NCBI RefSeq assembly: GCF_001613505.1
Contig: NZ_BDCM01000016.1
Span: 124,001-188,000, forward strand
Origin: Nocardia mikamii NBRC 108933
Lineage (GTDB): Bacteria; Actinomycetota; Actinomycetes; Mycobacteriales; Mycobacteriaceae
DNA: 64,000 bases
Reading direction: 5' to 3'
Shown here: positions 1 to 6,905 of the stretch, piece by piece
Layout: every line of letters begins with the position of its first letter
How positions within the stretch are numbered: the stretch's first letter is position 1
The notes under the pieces: generated by a model
Seen by the model: only the letters and a program-made list of their open reading frames with translations
Database searches by the model: none
What the model was told of the DNA's origin: nothing
Translations under genes and position numbers: made by a program

Positions 1-752
1 ACCTGCGATGCCGGTGCGAGTGCCACCACGGCGCGCAGGTCCAGTCCGGGCGCCCAGGCGCCGGCCTGCGCATCGGTGAAGATCGCCGCCTGGCCGCCCT
101 GCGAGTGGCCGATCGCCGCCCATCGCGTACCGATCGATGCGTCGAGTTCCCGCGCGGCCAGAGCCATATCGGCGACGGCGCGCGCCTCGGCGGCGCCGAT
201 CAGGTATCCGTGCGGGCCCGGCGTGCCGAGGCCCTGGTAATCGGTCTGCGCCACCGCGTATCCGGCCGCGAGCCAGCGCTGCTGCACATCGCGCACCTGC
301 GCGGTGTAGTCGTGGGCGGGATAGTCGGGGCCGGTATCGCGCGAGGGCGCGCAGATATCGGCCACACCGGTGGTGCCGTGTGCCCACGAGATGAGCGGCC
401 AGCCGTCCGGCGGCGGTGTGCCGTCGGGTACCGCCAGTGTTCCCGAGACCGCCACCGGATGCCCCCGCAGATCTACCGAGCGGTACAGGACGAGCAGATT
501 CCGCGCCCCGGGCAGCCCCGGATCGCCGGTGATACTGCGGGCCCGGATCACCGAGCCGTGTGGTCCGGCGATCGCCTCGGCGGGTGCGTCGTAGAAGGCC
601 TGCCCCTCCGGGACGGCCGTCGTGCCGGTGGGGTCCGCCGCCGTGGTGGCCGTGGTGGCCGCGATCGAGACCAATGCCGCGGCGACGACCAGCGGACCAC
701 GGGCTGCCCGGCGATTGCGGGCGATCTTGGCCGGTGTCGACGCGCGAGGCAT
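1..752 (-). CDS. Secreted lipase-like alpha/beta hydrolase, partial (C-terminus outside the window)
   Basis: Reading the minus strand from ATG at 752 gives an open frame of about 250 codons that runs off the left edge. The N-terminus has basic residues, then an Ala/Val-rich hydrophobic stretch (about residues 17-37), which looks like an export signal. Around residue 215 there is GHSQGG, the nucleophile-elbow motif of alpha/beta hydrolases, and further upstream SWAHGTTG and DYQGLGTPG, typical of the secretory lipase (LIP) family of actinobacteria. The expected role is hydrolysis of lipid or other esters outside the membrane. The acid and histidine of the triad are not in the window. It is divergent from the stress-protein gene. 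Family assignment is firm, substrate unknown. Confidence 0.8.
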   Translation of the reverse strand, partial: MPRASTPAKIARNRRAARGPLVVAAALVSIAATTATTAADPTGTTAVPEGQAFYDAPAEAIAGPHGSVIRARSITGDPGLPGARNLLVLYRSVDLRGHPVAVSGTLAVPDGTPPPDGWPLISWAHGTTGVADICAPSRDTGPDYPAHDYTAQVRDVQQRWLAAGYAVAQTDYQGLGTPGPHGYLIGAAEARAVADMALAARELDASIGTRWAAIGHSQGGQAAIFTDAQAGAWAPGLDLRAVVALAPASQ

Positions 753-1051
753 GAATCCAACATAACCGGGCCGTGTGAAGCCCGGCCATCGCGCTGGAAT
801 CATTGTGGCTCAAGTTGTCTGCATATCGATACCTCCGCGCAACCAGCCGGTTCGGCGCTCGTGCCCCGCTGTCGAGACACCGTGCGCTGAAAGATTGCTG
901 ACGTGGCAGTACTCGCCGTCCCCCGGATGTGACCACCGTCGGCCGTACCGGACCGGAATCCGCGACTCATCCGGAACGAGCGATGCCGCATTCCGCTTCC
1001 CCCGGTAATCTCGGCGCGGAGACCGCTCGCCGAGACGAAGTGGAGCCAACT
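753..1051. other. Intergenic region between divergent lipase and Usp genes
   Basis: About 300 bases lie between the lipase start at 752 and the preferred Usp start at 1052. In-frame alternative Usp starts exist at 929 and 983, so part of this stretch could be coding. I see no clear promoter hexamers, no DosR-like palindrome and no hairpin. Confidence 0.4.
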
Positions 1052-1945
1052 GTGACCGAATCAGCCGAGGCGTACCTGGCGGACGAACCCGACCGGCCCA
1101 TCGTGGTCGGCGTCGACGGCTCGGAGATCTCCTATCAGGCGGTCGCCTGGGCCGCGGTCGACGCCGTCCTGCACGGTCGGCGACTGGACATCGTCACCTC
1201 GGCCACGCTGCCGACCGGTTTCGGCTCCGAGGTGTGGACGGGCGGCGCGGATTGGGTGCGCGAGGACGGTGAGCGCATCGTCGCCGAGGCGCGCCGGGTC
1301 GCCGGGTTGGTGAAGGGGCCGCTGGAGATCAATGCCGAGCTGGTGTTCGACCCGATCATCCCGACCCTGATCACACGGTCGGAACGGGCGTACCGCCTGG
1401 TCGTCGGCAGTCGCGGGCGCGGCGCCGTCCGGCGGGCGCTGCTCGGTTCGGTGAGTTCGGCGGTGGTGCAGCGGGCGCACTGCCCGGTCGCCGTGATCCC
1501 GAGGAATTCCGCGACCGACATGGTGACCGCGGCGAAGCCGGTGGTGGTCGGCGTCGACGGTACCGAGAACAGCGAACCCGCGATCGGCGTCGCCTTCGAC
1601 GAGGCCTCGCGGCGGAAGGTGCCGCTGATCGCCGTGCACACGTGGAGCGATATCAGCCTGCCCGAGATCGCGGTGGCCGGTTGGGACACGCTGCGCGAAT
1701 CCGAGCGTGCCGCGCTCTCGGAGAGTCTGGCCGGATGGCGGGAACAGTATCCGGATGTCGATGTGCGGCCGGTGGTGTGGGCCGACCGGCCGGCCCGTGC
1801 GCTGCTCGCCGAATCCGAACATTCCCAGCTGGTGGTGGTCGGCAGCCACGGGCGGGGCGGGTTCACCGGCATGCTGCTCGGGTCGACCGGTCATGCCCTG
1901 TTGCAGTCGTCCGAATGCCCGGTGATCGTGGTGCGCCGGCGGTGA
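1052..1945 (+). CDS. Tandem-domain universal stress protein
   Basis: The 297-aa product contains two Usp domains, about residues 17-155 and 162-297. Each begins with the strand VVGVDG and ends with the ATP-binding G-rich loop: VVGSRGRGAVRRALLG around residue 117 and VVVGSHGRGGFTGMLLG around residue 259. Such proteins bind ATP and are usually induced under hypoxia or stationary phase in mycobacteria. GTG at 1052 is chosen because GTGGAG lies just upstream and the homologous N-terminus begins shortly before the first domain; ATG codons at 929 and 983 are in-frame alternatives that would add a poorly conserved extension. No DosR box is visible upstream, so regulation is open. Confidence 0.9.
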   Translation: MTESAEAYLADEPDRPIVVGVDGSEISYQAVAWAAVDAVLHGRRLDIVTSATLPTGFGSEVWTGGADWVREDGERIVAEARRVAGLVKGPLEINAELVFDPIIPTLITRSERAYRLVVGSRGRGAVRRALLGSVSSAVVQRAHCPVAVIPRNSATDMVTAAKPVVVGVDGTENSEPAIGVAFDEASRRKVPLIAVHTWSDISLPEIAVAGWDTLRESERAALSESLAGWREQYPDVDVRPVVWADRPARALLAESEHSQLVVVGSHGRGGFTGMLLGSTGHALLQSSECPVIVVRRR

Positions 1946-2676
1946 GACGTCCGCCGGGCGGTCGATGCGGTGCCGTGGGGCGGCCGACGGCATGCGGGGT
2001 CGACACGGCGTAACGGCCTGGCAAACCCAGGGCGACGATGCGGCTGGGGACAGCGGTCGGCCGGGGAGCCATCGGTGCGGGGCGAGCGTCGGCACTCGGT
2101 CTGTTGATCAGGAAAAGTGTTCGGAGAGAACAACTTCGCTCGCCGCGACGAGGAATCGGCTGACCGTCCGGGCCGTTCGACAAGATCATCGCTCACCGTC
2201 CGCGCGGCCAGGATCACCGGTCTCGAGCGGGGTTGTGCGCCCGATTCCCGGGGTGTGTCGGGTCTGCGGCGGGCTTCGAAAAAAAATTTCCTAGCAAAAC
2301 GAAGGGTCTCGGGGGGTCGTCGAGACCGTCGAGCGGTGTCGTGCGTGCACCACCCGGTGCCCGGTTCCGCGAAAGCCGAAACTTCCGATCGGAATTGAAA
2401 CGCGTTGTCGAGCAAGGCAACTCGCCGAGTGGGGTGCGGTGCCCGTGGCGGACTCCGGTCCGGTTGCGGAGAACCGATTCCGCCCGGAAGTTGCTAGAAA
2501 ATAGCTACATGGCGGTAGGGAAGCGGGTTCCGGTTTTAGAGGAGGTACTTGCTTGAAAAGTGGACGCTTGATATGTTGCCTCGGTCACTAACCGGTACCG
2601 GCCGTGACCGATAACTCTCAGGCGTGATTCCGGCGACTGAGAGGCGATTGAACACGCTCACAAAGGAGATTCATCG
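1946..2676. other. Long intergenic region ahead of the micro-peptide genes
   Basis: About 730 bases have no convincing conserved gene. Open frames here, including one at 2233-2556, are low-complexity and arginine-rich. The right half holds two tiny overlapping frames preceded by an AGGAGG-type ribosome site (about 2539-2544) and an interrupted palindrome at 2583-2609. It therefore probably carries the promoter and a leader for the downstream micro-peptide/mycoloyltransferase genes. Confidence 0.4.
2583..2609. promoter_or_regulatory. Interrupted palindrome upstream of the micro-peptide genes
   Basis: GGTCAC at 2583-2588 is mirrored by GTGACC at 2604-2609, with CCGGTACCGG, itself a palindrome, in the centre. 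It lies about 70 bases before the first micro-peptide start and could be an operator or an mRNA hairpin. The two halves are not perfectly symmetrical, so confidence is low. Confidence 0.3.
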
Positions 2677-2790
2677 ATGGGTTCGATGGGCGACTTGCTC
2701 ACCGCGTTGATTCCGGCCCTGGGTTCCGCGGTTGCGGGCGACGGGCTGTGGGAAACCTTCCTCGGTTCGCTCGGAAGCATCGTCAAGTAA
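2677..2790 (+). CDS. Leaderless micro-peptide 1 (37 aa), candidate mycomembrane porin-like peptide
   Basis: A short frame begins with ATG eight bases after the strong ribosome site AAAGGAGA and ends TAA. The 37-aa product starts MGSMGDLLTALIPALG and ends LGSLGSIVK. It has no signal peptide and no charged N-terminus; hydrophobic and small residues alternate in a pattern compatible with an amphipathic helix, with several serines. Corynebacterium PorA, PorH and ProtX are peptides of this size, lack signal sequences and are O-mycoloylated on serine. Sequence identity to them is not evident to me; the link rests on size, composition and the adjacent mycoloyltransferase. It shares the MGS start with the next peptide. 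Confidence 0.65.
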   Translation: MGSMGDLLTALIPALGSAVAGDGLWETFLGSLGSIVK

Positions 2791-2861
2791 TTCGACGCAA
2801 CCGCTCGTATTCATCGAGTTGCGCGCGGTAACTCGATGCACGGATATTTAGGAGAAAAAGT

Positions 2862-2978
2862 ATGGGATCGCTCATCGATATTCTGGGAATGGGCACGCAG
2901 AGCGCCGGTTCGGTCGGAACCACCATCGTGAATGCGCTCATCACCCTCAGCGGTGGCACTCCGGCCGCCGGAAAATAA
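2862..2978 (+). CDS. Leaderless micro-peptide 2 (38 aa), partner of micro-peptide 1
   Basis: ATG at 2862 is preceded by AGGAG at 2850-2854, an appropriate spacing, and the frame ends TAA after 38 residues. The product starts MGSLIDILGMGTQ and ends GGTPAAGK; it is rich in Gly, Ser, Thr and Leu/Ile, has a single acidic residue (Asp6) and no signal peptide. It lies 71 bases after micro-peptide 1 and about 70 bases before the mycoloyltransferase start, all on the same strand, so the three are likely co-transcribed. A two-component PorA/PorH-like pore or surface peptide is the working idea. No function is demonstrated by sequence alone. Confidence 0.65.
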   Translation: MGSLIDILGMGTQSAGSVGTTIVNALITLSGGTPAAGK

Positions 2979-3048
2979 TCCAGTCGTCGATGGTGGGGGC
3001 TCACTCGAACCGGGTGCGCCCCCACAGCGCTGTGTAGAGGTGGTAGTG

Positions 3049-4092
3049 GTGTCGAGCGGTAAGAGGCCCCGCGCGGGGCGCGGGATCGCGTGGCTGATGG
3101 CATATCTCGGTGCGGCCGCCCTGTTGTGGACGTCGGCCGCGCCGATCGGCTCGGCCGCCCCGGCGGCGCATATCGTCGGTGAAACCCCGGGCCCCGGGCG
3201 GGTACTCCAGATCAGCGTCCATTCGCCGGCGATGGATCGCGACATCCCCCTGCACGTGTTGCCCGCGAAGGACTCCCGTACCCCGGCGCCCACGCTGTAT
3301 CTGCTCAACGGCGCCGGCGGCGGCGAGGACGCCGCGACCTGGCTGGCGCAGACCGACGCGGCGGACTTCTTCGCCGACAAACACGTCAACGTGGTGATCC
3401 CGATGGAGGGCGCGTTCAGTTACTACACCGACTGGGAGCGCGACGACCCGGGCCTGGCGAAGAAACTGAAGAACAACGGCCGGAACAAGTGGGCCACCTT
3501 CCTCACCGAAGAGCTTCCGCCCGTGATCGATTCGGCCTTCGGCACCACCGGCGCCAACGCGCTGGCCGGCATCTCGATGGCCGGTACCTCGGTGCTGGAT
3601 CTGGCGATCGAGGCCCCGGCGCTCTATCGGAGCGTCTCCGCATACAGCGGTTGCGCGATGACCAGCGATCCGCTCGGCCAATCGTTCGTAAGCCTGGTGA
3701 TCAGCCTGGGCAAGGGCGATGCGACGAATATGTGGGGACCGGTCGGAGGTGAGGGCTGGAAGGCGCACGACCCGTATCTGCACGCCGACCGGCTGCCGCG
3801 GATTCCGATGTACATCTCCAGCGCGAGCGGACTCCCCGGCCGCCACGACAGTCTCGCCGACCCGAGCGTGCGCGCGAACACCGAGGTGCTGGCCAATCAG
3901 GTCCTGCTCGGTGGCGGCATCGAATCGGCGGCGAACTACTGCACGACCGCACTCGCCGAGCGCACCCGGGAACTCGGACGCACGGACATCACCTACAACT
4001 TCCATCCGGCGGGCACCCACTCGTGGGGCTATTGGCAGGACGACCTGCACAAATCCTGGCCGATGATGGCGGCGGCGATCGGCGCGAACTGA
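3049..4092 (+). CDS. Mycoloyltransferase, antigen 85 / esterase D family
   Basis: The 347-aa protein has a basic N-terminus and a hydrophobic segment (about residues 13-37) that acts as a signal or anchor, then an esterase fold. The nucleophile motif GISMAGTS places the catalytic serine near residue 176; the histidine lies in PAGTHSWGYWQDDL near the C-terminus. Family members transfer mycolic acid from trehalose monomycolate to arabinogalactan, trehalose or, in Corynebacterium MytC, protein serines. GTG at 3049 is chosen because TAGAGG lies 8 bases upstream; a frame starting at 2932 would overlap micro-peptide 2 and lacks a ribosome site. The position directly after two tiny peptides suggests a protein-mycoloylating role, which is inference. 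Confidence 0.85.
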   Translation: MSSGKRPRAGRGIAWLMAYLGAAALLWTSAAPIGSAAPAAHIVGETPGPGRVLQISVHSPAMDRDIPLHVLPAKDSRTPAPTLYLLNGAGGGEDAATWLAQTDAADFFADKHVNVVIPMEGAFSYYTDWERDDPGLAKKLKNNGRNKWATFLTEELPPVIDSAFGTTGANALAGISMAGTSVLDLAIEAPALYRSVSAYSGCAMTSDPLGQSFVSLVISLGKGDATNMWGPVGGEGWKAHDPYLHADRLPRIPMYISSASGLPGRHDSLADPSVRANTEVLANQVLLGGGIESAANYCTTALAERTRELGRTDITYNFHPAGTHSWGYWQDDLHKSWPMMAAAIGAN

Positions 4093-4119
4093 GCCGCCCC
4101 GCCCGCCGCCGCGCGGTTC

Positions 4120-5577
4120 TCACCGTTGTGCGGCGAGCCGTTCACTCAGCTCCCGGAACGAGCGCAGCAACAGTTCGCCGTACCGCGCCGAGTCCGGAAG
4201 CATATCGGTATCGGAGCTGACCGCGATCACCACCTGATCGCCCTGAGAAGTGATCAGATGCCGCAGCCCGTCGCCGTCCATGATCGGGAGTACACCGAAG
4301 ACGCTGACCACCGGTGCGCCGAGAAATTCCAGACGGTCCGCGACCGGAGGCACATTGCTGACGGTGGTGTTGGACAGCGGCACCGTGTCGACCTCATCGA
4401 AAACCCGCTGCGCGCGAGCCCATCCGGCCAGGCGCAACAGCCAGGCGGGTGAGGTCTGCATACGGCTCTCGCGGGCGATGACCGCCGGGTCGGCCCAGCG
4501 CTGCTTCTCCTCGCGCGCGGAGTTCCGGATGGCGTACAGGCGTTCCAGCGGATCGGCGAGATCGGTGTGCAGGTCCACCGACATCTGGCACAGCTGATTC
4601 GCCGAATTCCACTGCGCGAGACCGCGCATCGAGATCGGCACCATCGCGCCCAGCGATGCGGACGGCGTTTCGCCCTGCTCGGCGAGATAGGCCGACACAG
4701 CGCCCGAGACGACGGACAGCAGCAGGTCGTTGACCGTCATGCGCTCGGCGGAGGCCGCTTTCGCCGCCCTGACCTGTGCGAGCGGGAGGGTGACCAGATC
4801 GAAGACGGGTGTCGCGCCGATGCGGCGATTGAAGCGCGTGGCGGGCCGCAGCGGAATCGGTTCGCGGAGCAGGTTTTCCGCGGCCTTCGCTGCAACCGTG
4901 CGTGCCGCCGCGCGCGTGCGGGCCACGCCGGAGACGAAACTTGTGAACCGGTACGGGGTGACGGCGGCGGCACGCAGCAGCGCGGCCGGCTGCGACCAGC
5001 GGCGATCGGTCGTGGGAAGCGGAGGATGTATGTCCCCGGCGCCGAACAGTTTCCGTTCGAGTTCACGGGTGGCCACACCGTCGCCGACGCTGTGATGGAA
5101 CTTCAGCACCACGATCGTCACCGGATCGGTGGTCCCGGGAAAACCGCGCACGCCGTCGAAGAGGTGCAGCGCCCACGGCGGACGGGCGAGATCCATTCGG
5201 GCCGCGGCGATCTCGGCCAGGCGACTGCGCGCCTCGTCCCAGGACCACGACGCGCGATCCTCGAACGTCACGTGACGATCGAGGTCGAAGCCGGGGTCGG
5301 GAACCCAGTACGGCAGGTCGACATCGCCCGGGACGCGTTCCAAGCGGCGGTGGAACAGCGATGCGTAACCGAGCCGCTCCCGCATCCAGGCCCGCACCTG
5401 GGCCCGGCTCACCGACCGGCCGTCCGGTTCCGCCGCACCGGCGAAGACATAGGCGGCGACGATATTCGACGGATGCCGCTCGAACTCGTCGTAGACGAAT
5501 ACCGCATCGCGCGGAGCCAGCTGTTCGGCGGTCATGTGAAGACCGCTACTCGCATCGCGGACCGTTTTCGTCGTCAT
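4120..5577 (-). CDS. Wax ester synthase / diacylglycerol O-acyltransferase (WS/DGAT)
   Basis: The 485-aa product carries the acyltransferase motif HHSVGDG around residue 160 (HHxxxDG), the signature of WS/DGAT enzymes such as mycobacterial Tgs1 and Acinetobacter AtfA. The N-terminal MTAEQLAPRDAVFVYDE and the C-terminal DUF1298 region (NTTVSNVPP; VSVFGVLPIMDG) also fit. It makes triacylglycerol or wax esters from acyl-CoA at the membrane or lipid-droplet surface. ATG at 5577 is chosen over an upstream in-frame ATG because AGGAG sits 6 bases before it. It ends 27 bases from the convergent mycoloyltransferase. Substrate preference cannot be told. Confidence 0.9.
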   Translation of the reverse strand: MTTKTVRDASSGLHMTAEQLAPRDAVFVYDEFERHPSNIVAAYVFAGAAEPDGRSVSRAQVRAWMRERLGYASLFHRRLERVPGDVDLPYWVPDPGFDLDRHVTFEDRASWSWDEARSRLAEIAAARMDLARPPWALHLFDGVRGFPGTTDPVTIVVLKFHHSVGDGVATRELERKLFGAGDIHPPLPTTDRRWSQPAALLRAAAVTPYRFTSFVSGVARTRAAARTVAAKAAENLLREPIPLRPATRFNRRIGATPVFDLVTLPLAQVRAAKAASAERMTVNDLLLSVVSGAVSAYLAEQGETPSASLGAMVPISMRGLAQWNSANQLCQMSVDLHTDLADPLERLYAIRNSAREEKQRWADPAVIARESRMQTSPAWLLRLAGWARAQRVFDEVDTVPLSNTTVSNVPPVADRLEFLGAPVVSVFGVLPIMDGDGLRHLITSQGDQVVIAVSSDTDMLPDSARYGELLLRSFRELSERLAAQR

Positions 5578-6018
5578 GATTACTCCTGACCGGACATTGT
5601 GCGGGTGGGAGAGAATATGTCCGCACAATTCTTTCCGCGGCGAAGTCTACAGTCGCGGCGACCGATGTGGCGATGTCGGTAGGGAAAGCTGATGCGGAGA
5701 TGCGCGACGGTCGAAAAATGCATAAATCTGCTGCAATGAATGTGGGAAATTCGGAGCGCGCGGGAGGGGGCGGTCACGCCGGGCCGACGGCTATAAAGCA
5801 TCGATTCCAGACAGTAATAGCTAATATGCATTACTTCGGTTGCGGACGATGCGTTCTCCGCATGATTGCCGAAAGCGCACCCGGCGACTGCCCGTAGCCA
5901 AATGCGCGCGTGAATGGCAAGGAGCACCTCCCAGTGCTGGGAGCGGCTTCCGGTTGTGCGCCGGGACAAGTACTGGCATCGTCTTCCCCGCGGGACAGCA
6001 GCGGGCGTGAGGGATGTG
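5578..6018. other. Intergenic region between WS/DGAT and a divergent membrane protein gene
   Basis: About 440 bases of lower GC content than the flanks lie between the divergent starts. It holds the inverted repeat at 5596-5629 and an AT-rich patch near 5814-5834 with GTAAT/ATTAC arms. Open frames on both strands look spurious. Two divergent promoters are expected here. Confidence 0.4.
5596..5629. promoter_or_regulatory. Inverted repeat in the WS/DGAT upstream region
   Basis: ATTGTGCGG at 5596-5604 is mirrored exactly by CCGCACAAT at 5621-5629 with 16 bases between. It ends 19 bases before the acyltransferase start codon, so it could be an operator or a 5-prime leader hairpin. No known regulator is recognised. 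Confidence 0.35.
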
Positions 6019-6828
6019 ATGAGTTCTGAATCCAACCGGCCGCCCGGACCCGTGCCGCAACCGTTCGGCCCGCCGGTCGGCTCGGCCGATTGGTTCACGC
6101 CGCCCCGTCCGCCGCAGCCGCCCCCGCTGCGCGATTCGCGTCCCGCGGCATCGCCACCGCGAATAGTGCGGCGGCCGCCGGAGTCGCCGGAATGGGCGAT
6201 CGATCCCGATGCCATCCAGCTCGCGCTGGGTCCGTCCACTCGGCCGCCGCGCCGGCCCCGCCGGCGCGCCTGGTGGAAGGCCGCCGCGGCCGCCGTCGTC
6301 GTGCTCGCGCTGGCCGGTGGCGCAATCGCGCTGGCGGTGACGGTCGCGCGCAAGGAACCGGGTACCGCCGCCGCGGTCGCGACCGCGACGACCGCGACGA
6401 CCTCGGCCCCGGCCGGATCCGCCGAAACATCCGCCCCGGCCCCCGCGCCGCAGACTCCGCCGTGCCCGGCCGAGTCGCACGACGGCATCGTCGTCGGCAA
6501 CGGCGCCGGCGGCGTCACCGACGGGCCGAATTCGATTCTGGGATTCGAGTATTCGTATTACACCGAGCGCAGCGGTGAGCGGGCCCAGGCCTTCGTCGCC
6601 CCCGACACCGTCAACGTCGCCGCCGCCGCTGGTCTGCAGCAGGCGATCGACACCGTGATCCCGCCCGGGACCACATACTGCGTTCACATCACCACGCGCG
6701 AGCCGGATCTGTTCGATGTGGATATCGAGGAGCATCGGCCCGACGGCGGCCACACCACCTACCGGCAGTCCGTGCGTACGGTCGTCCGCGACGGCCGCAC
6801 CCTGCTCTACGAAATCCGCGGACGGTAA
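6019..6828 (+). CDS. Proline-rich single-pass membrane protein with extracytoplasmic domain
   Basis: The 269-aa product has a proline-rich cytoplasmic N-terminus of about 75 residues, an arginine cluster, one transmembrane helix (about 88-110), an Ala/Thr/Pro-rich linker and a C-terminal domain of about 110 residues with two cysteines that could form a disulfide. This architecture is common in Nocardia envelope proteins of unknown function. ATG at 6019 follows the purine-rich GTGAGGG; an upstream in-frame ATG at 5914 would add an unlikely 35-residue extension. I do not recognise the C-terminal domain with certainty. It stands alone between the divergent acyltransferase and the molybdoenzyme. 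Confidence 0.7.
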   Translation: MSSESNRPPGPVPQPFGPPVGSADWFTPPRPPQPPPLRDSRPAASPPRIVRRPPESPEWAIDPDAIQLALGPSTRPPRRPRRRAWWKAAAAAVVVLALAGGAIALAVTVARKEPGTAAAVATATTATTSAPAGSAETSAPAPAPQTPPCPAESHDGIVVGNGAGGVTDGPNSILGFEYSYYTERSGERAQAFVAPDTVNVAAAAGLQQAIDTVIPPGTTYCVHITTREPDLFDVDIEEHRPDGGHTTYRQSVRTVVRDGRTLLYEIRGR

Positions 6829-6905
6829 CGCCGATCCACGGGGGCTGTACCGAGGCCGCGAGCGCCGGTACGCTGCGAGATGTCCCGCGCGTGAGAGGAT
6901 GTGCC

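Noticed and set aside
2233..2556. A 107-codon frame before the micro-peptide genes
   Set aside because: Low-complexity Arg/Ser/Lys-rich product, no ribosome site at its start and no recognisable family; only its last 15 codons are considered as a possible leader.
5667..5897. A 76-codon frame in the intergenic region before the proline-rich membrane protein gene
   Set aside because: No ribosome site, no motif, and it lies where two divergent promoters are expected.
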